Source of the DNA: RGIG426 sp045640165
Lineage (GTDB): Bacteria; Bacillota; Clostridia; Oscillospirales; Acutalibacteraceae
Length of the DNA: 12,179 nt
Assembly (NCBI GenBank): GCA_045640165.1
Contig: JAZUEK010000064.1
Location: forward strand, 1 to 12,179
Direction of reading: 5' to 3'
Shown here: piece after piece, positions 6,932-12,179 of the stretch
Layout: every line of letters begins with the position of its first letter
Position numbering within the stretch: the first letter of the stretch is position 1
Program-made: the position numbers and the translations under genes
The notes under the pieces: generated by a model
Told to the model about the DNA's origin: nothing
Seen by the model: the letters and a program-made list of their open reading frames with translations, nothing else
The model's database searches: none

Positions 6932-8188
6932 ATGACGGATGCGCTGTTTATCGGCGGCGGTGCCGCAGGACTTTGTGGAGCGTTGATGCTCAAACGTCGT
7001 GCGCCGCAGAGGAGCGTTGTGGTGCTCGAAAAAGCGCCGCGCGTCGGCAAAAAGCTGCTTGCCACCGGCAACGGAACGTGCAATTTATCGAATATTCACG
7101 CCGACAAAACGCGTTATCACGGGTTGGACACCTCGTTTGCCGACACGGTGTTGCGTGCGTTTTCTCCGGAGGATGCACGCGCGTTTTTTGCCTCTATCGG
7201 GGTGAAAACCGAGGTGAGGGACAACGGGCGTATCTATCCCGAGTGCGCCTCTGCGGCGGCGGTGCTCGACTGCTTGCGGTTGGCGCTGGACGAAGCCGGT
7301 GTGACCGTGATTTGCGACACGACCGCCACAAAACTTACCTCGAAAAACGGGGAGTGGGAAGTGGCAACCGTTGACAAAGACGGTAAAGGCAAAACCCTTT
7401 ACACCAAAAACGTCATCGTGGCGGCAGGCGGTTGCGCCTCGCCGAAACTCGGCGGTTGCGGCGACGGCTACGATTTGCTCGCTCCCCTCGGTCACGAGCG
7501 TACGGCGCTGACACCGTCTATTGTGACCTTAAAAACCGATACCACCTTTGTGAAAGCGGTGAAAGGGTTACGCGTCGATGCGACGGTGACGCTTTCTGAC
7601 GGCAAAAAAACGTGCTCGGAGACGGGCGAGGTGCTGTTTGCCGACTACGGCTTGTCCGGCCCTGCGGTGATGCAGGTGTCGCGGCTCGCCGGTGAATGGG
7701 AACGCAAAAAGCAGGGGGAGTTGACCCTTTCGCTCGACCTTTGTCCGACCGTGAACGAGGCGGAATTGTTCGAAACTTTGAAAGCGCGTCGGGCGGAACT
7801 TTCCGACCGGCTGTTGGAGGATTTCCTCACCGGTTTATTCCAACGCCGTGTGGGGCAAACGATGATGAAAGTTGCAAAGGTGTTACCCTTTACACGCAAA
7901 TCGGCTACACTTACGGACGACGAACTGAAAGCGGTTGCAAACGCGCTCAAAAAATGGGAATTTTCCGTTGCCGGCACCACCGGATTTGCCAATGCGCAGG
8001 TGACGGCCGGCGGCGTGAAGACGGATGCTTTCGATGCGCACACGATGCAATCGAAACGTCACCGCGGTTTGTATGCGGTGGGCGAAGTGCTGGACGTGGA
8101 CGGCGATTGCGGCGGATTTAACCTGCATTTTGCGTGGGCGTCGGCGTTTGTTTGTGCGTGTGCCATTGCGAGCGAGGTGGAGAAATGA
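6932..8188 (+). CDS. BaiN/HI0933 (YhiN) family FAD-dependent oxidoreductase
   Basis: A 418-residue flavoprotein of the HI0933/YhiN family, which includes the bile-acid protein BaiN. These are two-dinucleotide-binding-domain proteins with FAD; most members have no defined substrate. Evidence: the N-terminal Rossmann motif GGGAAG (8-13) with acidic E33 after the second strand; the family signature TGNGTCNLSN (45-54); VIVAAGG (161-167); TGEVLFADYGLSGPAVMQVS (231-250); TAGGV (358-362); and the C-terminal FAD-closing block GLYAVGEVLDVDG (379-391) followed by GGFNLHFAWASA. Length is normal for the family. The ATG at 6932 is preferred over GTG at 6923 because GGAGGTG precedes it by six bases. The stop overlaps the next gene as ATGA (8185-8188), implying translational coupling. 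A bile-acid function should not be assumed: no other bai gene is in the window. Confidence 0.9.
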   Translation: MTDALFIGGGAAGLCGALMLKRRAPQRSVVVLEKAPRVGKKLLATGNGTCNLSNIHADKTRYHGLDTSFADTVLRAFSPEDARAFFASIGVKTEVRDNGRIYPECASAAAVLDCLRLALDEAGVTVICDTTATKLTSKNGEWEVATVDKDGKGKTLYTKNVIVAAGGCASPKLGGCGDGYDLLAPLGHERTALTPSIVTLKTDTTFVKAVKGLRVDATVTLSDGKKTCSETGEVLFADYGLSGPAVMQVSRLAGEWERKKQGELTLSLDLCPTVNEAELFETLKARRAELSDRLLEDFLTGLFQRRVGQTMMKVAKVLPFTRKSATLTDDELKAVANALKKWEFSVAGTTGFANAQVTAGGVKTDAFDAHTMQSKRHRGLYAVGEVLDVDGDCGGFNLHFAWASAFVCACAIASEVEK

Positions 8189-9780
8189 TTCAACTTGCTT
8201 CGGTGTCGTTGCCTCTTGACTATACCGACGGCGACCTGCGCGCCGCCGCGGCAAAAAAATTAAAGATTTCCGAAAACGACCTGCTTTCTTGCACGGTCGC
8301 CAAACGCTCGGTGGACGCGCGGCGAGGGCAGGTATCGTTTTTGTTTTCGCTTCACGTGACGGTGAAGGGGGACGAAAGGGCGCTTGTGAAGCGGCTCCGA
8401 AACGACCAAATTACGCTGTTTACGCCGCTTGTGTACGTCCAACCGAAAGCGACGAAAGCGCCGGCGCATCCGCCCGTTGTGGTGGGAAGCGGTCCGGCAG
8501 GACTGTTTGCGGCGCTCATTTTGTCGCGAGCCGGACTTCGCCCGATTTTGCTTGAACGCGGTCGCGACGTAGATGCGCGCACCGCCGACGTGGAGCGGTT
8601 TGAGCAAACGGGTGCGCTTGACCCCGACTCCAACGTGCAGTTCGGCGAGGGTGGCGCCGGAACGTTTTCCGACGGCAAACTCAACACCGGCATCAAGGAC
8701 GAGCGCATCCGCTTCGTTTTGGAGACGCTCGCCAAAGCAGGGAACGCGGAGGATTTGCTGTGGCAAGCGCGGCCGCACGTTGGTACTGATCGTTTAAAAA
8801 CGACGGTCAAAGAACTGCGGCGAGAATTGCTCGAAAACGGCGCAACCGTGCGGTTTTCCACCTGCGTTACCGATATCGAAACGAGAGACGGCGCGCTGTC
8901 TGCGCTTGTGTTGGATACTCCGAACGGACGGGAAATTTTGCCCTGTGAGCAGGCAATTTTTGCGATTGGTCACAGCGCGCGCGACACGGTGGAAATGCTC
9001 TTAAACCGCGGTGTGACGATGCTTCAAAAACCGTTTGCCGTCGGTGTGCGTATTGAACACAAACGCGAGTGGATTGACCGCGCGCAATATGGCAAATTTG
9101 CAACGCATCCGGCGCTTTCCGCCGCCGATTACCGCCTCGCGGTGCGGCCCGAAACCGGGCGCGGTGTGTATACGTTTTGTATGTGCCCGGGTGGCACGGT
9201 GGTGGCTGCTGCGTCTGAGACGGGCGGTGTGGCGGTGAACGGAATGAGCCGTTTTTCCCGTGACGCCGAAAACTCCAACAGCGCAGTGCTCGTCGGTGTT
9301 GCGCCGGAGGATTTTGGTGGGAGCCATCCACTTGCCGGTGTGGAATTACAACGCAAAATGGAGCGCGAGGCGTTCGTACTCGGCGGCGGCGACTATAAAG
9401 CGCCGGCGCAGACGGTGGGGGATTTTCTTGCCGATCGCGCGTCTACGGGATTTGGTGAGGTGACGCCGTCTTATCCGCGCGGTGTAACGCCGTGCGATTT
9501 GCGCCATTGTCTGCCCGGATTTGTGGCGCAGTCGCTTAAAAAAGGACTGCCGCTGATGGGCGGACGATTGCGTGGATTTGACCGTGCGGACGCAGTGCTG
9601 ACCGGCGTGGAGACTCGTTCGTCGTCGCCGGTGCGCATGGTGCGTGACGAGGGCGGTCAATCGCCGATTAAAGGATTGTTTCCCTGCGGCGAGGGCGCCG
9701 GATATGCCGGCGGAATCACCTCGTCGGCGGTGGACGGCATCCGCTGCGCCGAATGGGTGATTGAACATCTTAGTAAGTGA
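8185..9780 (+). CDS. COG2509-type FAD-dependent dehydrogenase
   Basis: A 531-residue flavoprotein resembling the COG2509 'uncharacterised FAD-dependent dehydrogenase' group common in Clostridia and Bacteroidetes. The N-terminal 90 residues form a small alpha/beta domain with no dinucleotide motif. The Rossmann motif VVVGSGPAG (98-106) follows, with an acidic residue E124 after the second strand. Family blocks are VQFGEGGAGTFSDGKL (151-166), FAIGHSARDT (259-268), FCMCPGG (331-337), ETRSSSPVRM (476-485) and the C-terminal FAD block GEGAGYAGGITSSAVDG (502-518). The reaction is unknown; the NAD(P)-dependent oxidoreductase name used in databases is generic. ATG at 8185 has GAGGTGG four bases upstream and overlaps the previous stop by four bases, so it is the second gene of the operon. 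A longer in-frame start at 8134 lies inside the upstream gene and has no binding site. Confidence 0.9.
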   Translation: MIQLASVSLPLDYTDGDLRAAAAKKLKISENDLLSCTVAKRSVDARRGQVSFLFSLHVTVKGDERALVKRLRNDQITLFTPLVYVQPKATKAPAHPPVVVGSGPAGLFAALILSRAGLRPILLERGRDVDARTADVERFEQTGALDPDSNVQFGEGGAGTFSDGKLNTGIKDERIRFVLETLAKAGNAEDLLWQARPHVGTDRLKTTVKELRRELLENGATVRFSTCVTDIETRDGALSALVLDTPNGREILPCEQAIFAIGHSARDTVEMLLNRGVTMLQKPFAVGVRIEHKREWIDRAQYGKFATHPALSAADYRLAVRPETGRGVYTFCMCPGGTVVAAASETGGVAVNGMSRFSRDAENSNSAVLVGVAPEDFGGSHPLAGVELQRKMEREAFVLGGGDYKAPAQTVGDFLADRASTGFGEVTPSYPRGVTPCDLRHCLPGFVAQSLKKGLPLMGGRLRGFDRADAVLTGVETRSSSPVRMVRDEGGQSPIKGLFPCGEGAGYAGGITSSAVDGIRCAEWVIEHLSK

Positions 9781-9793
9781 GGAGATATGACGT

Positions 9794-10876
9794 ATGGAAC
9801 AGACAAAAAAACGCGCCGGCTATATTGACGTAGCCAAAGGACTTGGTATGTTGGCGGTCATTTGGGGTCACTTAATGTATGTAACCACCGAACCGACTCA
9901 CAAATTTGTGTACGGTTTTCACATTCCGCTGTTTTTCTTTATGGCGGGTATGGTGTTTAATCCGTCCAAATACACATTTGGTAGTTTTATCAAACGTCGT
10001 GCGCGGACGCTCCTTTTGCCGTACGTGATCTTTTCGGTGCTTTCGTGGGCGCTGTGGGCGGTGTGCAAGGCGGTTTTGTCCGGCGGAGCCGACGCGCAAA
10101 CGCTTTTGTTCCCGCTGTGGCAAACGGTGATCGCGCAGGGGTCGAAAGGCTTTTTGATCCATAACGTGGCGCTGTGGTACGTGACCTGCTTGTTTGTGAC
10201 GGAATTGATTTCGTATTTTCTGTGCAAACTGAAACCGGTATGGAATATAGTGCTGTCGGTGGGCTTTGCGGTGCTCGGTTGGGCGATGCTGACGGTGGAC
10301 GTCGGCTTTGATTTCACCCTGCTTCCGTGGAATATCGAGGTCGCTTGCTCGGCGGTGCTGTTTTATACCTCCGGCAATCTCTTTACGAAATATGCGACGC
10401 TCAACGGCATCCCCGAAACGGTGGGCAAAAAGCCGTGGTTGTGGGGGATCGTGTGTGCGGTGCTGACGGCGGTGCTGCTCGTTGGCTCGCAACTGAACGG
10501 TCACGTTTCTATGGGTTCGGATTCTCTCGGCAACAGCACGCTCGCGTTTTATGCCATCGGCTTTTGCGGCGTGGCGTCTACGCTGATCTTCTCGGCGCTG
10601 CTTGCCAAAATCGACGAAAAATCCAAGCTGGTAAAGGGAATCGAATGGATCGGCCGCAACAGCTTCTACTGTATGGCGCTCCATTTGCCGATGAAAGAGG
10701 TCGTGTTGATTTTTGCCAACCGCATCGGTGTTACCACCGAAATGGTGGGCGGAACCGTGCTTCATTGCAGTTGGACGTTTGTGTTGACACTTATTGGAAC
10801 CGTTATTGCAGTAATGGTGGCAAATAAAGTGGTGGAGTTTGTTAAAAAACCGCATAAACAGTCGCAAAATGCTTGA
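9794..10876 (+). CDS. Acyltransferase-3 family membrane protein (O-acetyltransferase-like)
   Basis: A 360-residue integral membrane protein with about ten hydrophobic segments, of the acyltransferase-3 family (OafA/WecH/NolL-like). These proteins transfer acetyl or other acyl groups to cell-surface glycans, peptidoglycan or lipids. Visible family signs: RAGYIDVAKGLGMLAVIWGH (7-26) at the first helix with His26; FHIPLFFFMAG (42-52); KRRARTLLLPY (67-77), the Arg-rich cytoplasmic loop; NVALWYVTCLF (124-134); and a late NSFYCMALHLP block (289-299). The resemblance is closest to the fucose 4-O-acetylase-like branch, judged only from these motifs. The acceptor is unknown. The gene starts 13 bases after the upstream stop with GAGGAG nine bases before ATG, so it is likely the third gene of the flavoprotein operon, though a functional link is not obvious. 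Its stop codon lies inside the -35 box of the next promoter. Confidence 0.88.
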   Translation: MEQTKKRAGYIDVAKGLGMLAVIWGHLMYVTTEPTHKFVYGFHIPLFFFMAGMVFNPSKYTFGSFIKRRARTLLLPYVIFSVLSWALWAVCKAVLSGGADAQTLLFPLWQTVIAQGSKGFLIHNVALWYVTCLFVTELISYFLCKLKPVWNIVLSVGFAVLGWAMLTVDVGFDFTLLPWNIEVACSAVLFYTSGNLFTKYATLNGIPETVGKKPWLWGIVCAVLTAVLLVGSQLNGHVSMGSDSLGNSTLAFYAIGFCGVASTLIFSALLAKIDEKSKLVKGIEWIGRNSFYCMALHLPMKEVVLIFANRIGVTTEMVGGTVLHCSWTFVLTLIGTVIAVMVANKVVEFVKKPHKQSQNA

Positions 10877-10901
10877 CAAAGAGGGGAAACTCGGGTAAAA
10901 T
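10873..10901 (+). promoter_or_regulatory. Near-consensus sigma-A promoter for the DUF6273-like gene
   Basis: A perfect -35 TTGACA (10873-10878), a 17-base spacer and -10 TAAAAT (10896-10901). The -35 box overlaps the TGA stop (10874-10876) of the preceding acyltransferase gene. The downstream leader is about 37 bases and ends in GGAGG. Confidence 0.85.
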
Positions 10902-10944
10902 ATACAAGGTTTAGTCGAAACTACGAAGCGGAGGAATTTTGGAA

Positions 10945-11523
10945 ATGAAAAAGGGCGAAATTTTGAAAATCGGCTCTTACTTCCCGGATGAGGAAGCGCC
11001 GAAAAAGGCTGAATGGATTGTGTTGAAAGTGGCGAAAGAGGGCGATCGCGCTCTGGTTATCGCCAAAAACGGCATGGAGTGCATTCCGTACAAAGCGGAC
11101 GGCGCGGAGACGACGTGGGAAACGTCCGACGTGCGCGCGTTCCTTAACGGCGAGTTCTTCGAGACCGCGTTCAACAAAACCGAACAGAAAAAGATTCTCG
11201 ATACCGTTGTGTCCACGCCTTGCAACCCCTACGGCGTGTGCGGCGGCGCGGATACGACCGACAAAGTCTTCTTGTTGTCGGCTGAGGAAGCGGAAAAACT
11301 CTTCAAAAACGAGGACAAACGCCGTGCGTGGTCGAACGCCCGTGTGTATCTGCAAACCGGTTATATCAACTCGGTGGGTGAGTGCGGTTGGCTTCTGCGC
11401 ACCCCGGGTTACGACAAGAAAAAGGTCGCCTGCGTGCTGCAGGACGGCAACATCTGTGTCTACGGTGGCGCGGTGGATGTGAAAGTCCACGGCATCCGTC
11501 CGGCGATGTGGGTGAAAATCTAA
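10945..11523 (+). CDS. DUF6273-like domain protein, stand-alone
   Basis: A 192-residue soluble protein with no signal peptide or membrane helix, resembling the DUF6273 domain often attached to longer clostridial surface proteins. It contains the typical order of blocks: WIVLKV (24-29), ALVIAKNGMECIPY (36-49), TTWETSDVRAFLN (56-68), DTTDKVFLLS (103-112), WLLRTPG (149-155) and the closing GIRPAMWVKI (183-192). This pattern of WLR-P-G followed by an R-P-A-hydrophobic end recalls C-type-lectin/formylglycine-enzyme-like folds, so ligand binding is plausible; no catalytic residues can be named. It has its own strong promoter and terminator, so it is monocistronic and possibly well expressed. ATG at 10945 is chosen, with GGAGG ten bases upstream; a TTG at 10939 would have only four bases of spacing. 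The function is unknown. Confidence 0.8.
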   Translation: MKKGEILKIGSYFPDEEAPKKAEWIVLKVAKEGDRALVIAKNGMECIPYKADGAETTWETSDVRAFLNGEFFETAFNKTEQKKILDTVVSTPCNPYGVCGGADTTDKVFLLSAEEAEKLFKNEDKRRAWSNARVYLQTGYINSVGECGWLLRTPGYDKKKVACVLQDGNICVYGGAVDVKVHGIRPAMWVKI

Positions 11524-11537
11524 ATTTGCCTTATTGA

Positions 11538-11571
11538 ACGGCTCTTCCGAAATGGAAGAGCCGCTTTTTTG
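11538..11571 (+). terminator. Rho-independent terminator after the DUF6273-like gene
   Basis: A perfect 10-bp stem, CGGCTCTTCC (11539-11548) with GGAAGAGCCG (11554-11563), loop GAAAT, followed by C and six T. It ends 48 bases after the stop codon and isolates the gene from the next promoter. Confidence 0.95.
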
Positions 11572-11653
11572 TTGCGCTTTTTCAAAAAACGCGATTTGCA
11601 CCGTTTTTCTGTTCAAATTGTCCAAAAATGTCCGAAAAGACAAAAAGTTTTTG

Positions 11654-11682
11654 TTGCATTTTTCACTTATATATGGTATAGT
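11654..11682 (+). promoter_or_regulatory. Sigma-A promoter with extended -10 for the secreted protein
   Basis: TTGCAT (11654-11659), a 17-base spacer and TATAGT (11677-11682) preceded by TGG. The weak -35 plus TGG-extended -10 is the same arrangement as at the mnmA promoter. The 11572-11653 stretch upstream is A/T-rich and carries a TGTCC repeat (11619-11623 and 11629-11633) of unknown meaning. The leader to the start codon is about 45 bases. Confidence 0.7.
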
Positions 11683-11733
11683 TATTCTGTAATTGTATGT
11701 GCCGTGATTGCGGCGCGAAAGGAGACCGATTTT

Positions 11734-12179
11734 ATGAAACGAATCTTGGCATTGTTACTGGCTACGATGATGGTGTTTTCCATCACCGTGCCGACTCTGG
11801 CGGAAGGTGAGGTCTGTGACCTTATCTATCCCGACCAGATTGTCGAAGAAACAATAAACGGGGAGTACTGCGCCTCGCCGACGCTCGACGGCAGCTGTGA
11901 TATTGACGTTCTTAACGATTTGTCACAGCATATCAGTCTGGACGAGTTTGAGGAGTGGGCGTACTTGGTGTTTAAGTATTGCCCGTCGGGTCAACAGTCC
12001 TTCGCGAACGCTTGGCAAAACTCGCCGGCGGATGCGAAAACCAAAGAGCGCATCAGGGTACTCGGCGAAAAACTTGCCGGTAAAATTCCGTACTATGACC
12101 ATAAGGACGATATTCTGGACTATTTTTGGTACTGCTGTCCTCGTACGTTCCATTGCTTTGCGACCTGTTCGGTGGGATT
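11734..12179 (+). CDS. Secreted Cys-rich protein, unknown family (partial, 3' end outside window)
   Basis: An open frame of 148 complete codons running off the window. ATG at 11734 has AAAGGAG nine bases upstream. Residues 1-23 are a clear Sec signal peptide: MKR, hydrophobic LALLLATMMVF, and a likely cleavage after TLA (AEG junction). The mature part is acidic and has eight Cys in about 125 residues (C28, C46, C55, C83, C134, C135, C141, C145), with a CC pair and CFATC near the edge, and is rich in Trp/Tyr. This suggests an extracytoplasmic disulfide-stabilised or metal-binding domain. No family was recognised, and the C-terminal half is missing, so a sortase signal or membrane anchor cannot be checked. 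Confidence 0.8.
   Translation, partial: MKRILALLLATMMVFSITVPTLAEGEVCDLIYPDQIVEETINGEYCASPTLDGSCDIDVLNDLSQHISLDEFEEWAYLVFKYCPSGQQSFANAWQNSPADAKTKERIRVLGEKLAGKIPYYDHKDDILDYFWYCCPRTFHCFATCSVG

Noticed and set aside
9872..10879. 335-codon minus-strand frame opposite the acyltransferase
   Set aside because: Its His/Arg/Gln-rich translation is a typical antisense artefact of a hydrophobic membrane protein gene.
11619..11633. TGTCC direct repeat with 10-base period just upstream of the 11654 promoter as an operator
   Set aside because: Only two five-base copies in an A-rich stretch; too weak to call a binding site without homologues.
1..12179. CRISPR array, IS element, tRNA, rRNA or classical riboswitch
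   Set aside because: Scanning both strands by eye showed no regularly spaced repeats, transposase motifs, tRNA cloverleaf or recognisable rRNA or riboswitch core. The foldback at 5-113 is single within the window.

Overview
The window looks like a chromosomal stretch from a moderately GC-rich Firmicute of the class Clostridia, most likely an uncultured gut-type Oscillospirales or relative. The basis is gene content and signals: strong GGAGG-type ribosome binding sites, TTGaca/TATAaT sigma-A promoters with extended -10 elements, GTG starts, a stand-alone DUF6273-type protein, a COG2509 flavoprotein, a small Cys-rich membrane protein of the kind found next to FeoB, and the mnmA/comM housekeeping genes. 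This taxonomic placement is inference; no rRNA or other marker gene is present.

Left part (1-6800), leftward genes. At the far left (5-113) is a foldback of about 110 nt that is not protein coding, followed by a rightward terminator-like hairpin. Next is an SLC13/ArsB-type permease (175-1284). A leftward run follows in transcription order: mnmA (tRNA 2-thiouridylase), a PacL-type Ca2+ P-type ATPase, a 53-residue Cys-rich one-TM protein whose ATG overlaps the ATPase stop (ATGA), and comM/yifB (Mg-chelatase-like AAA+ ATPase). It ends at a hairpin terminator (1317-1344). The permease begins just beyond that terminator with almost no room for its own promoter.

Centre (6836-6902) holds two divergent, back-to-back extended -10 promoters, one for mnmA and one for the rightward operon. 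The rightward operon (6932-10876) has two different FAD-dependent oxidoreductases, a BaiN/HI0933-family protein and a COG2509 protein, coupled by an ATGA overlap. A membrane acyltransferase-3 family protein follows 13 nt later.

Right part (10873-12179): a strong promoter whose -35 box overlaps the acyltransferase stop codon drives a single DUF6273-like gene with its own perfect terminator. Another extended -10 promoter then drives a secreted Cys-rich protein of unknown family that runs off the window.

Most of the window is housekeeping or ordinary accessory metabolism. No CRISPR array, IS element, tRNA, rRNA or phage gene was seen. The least explained items are the terminal foldback, the Cys-rich partner of the Ca2+ ATPase, the flavoprotein pair, and the secreted Cys-rich protein at the right edge.
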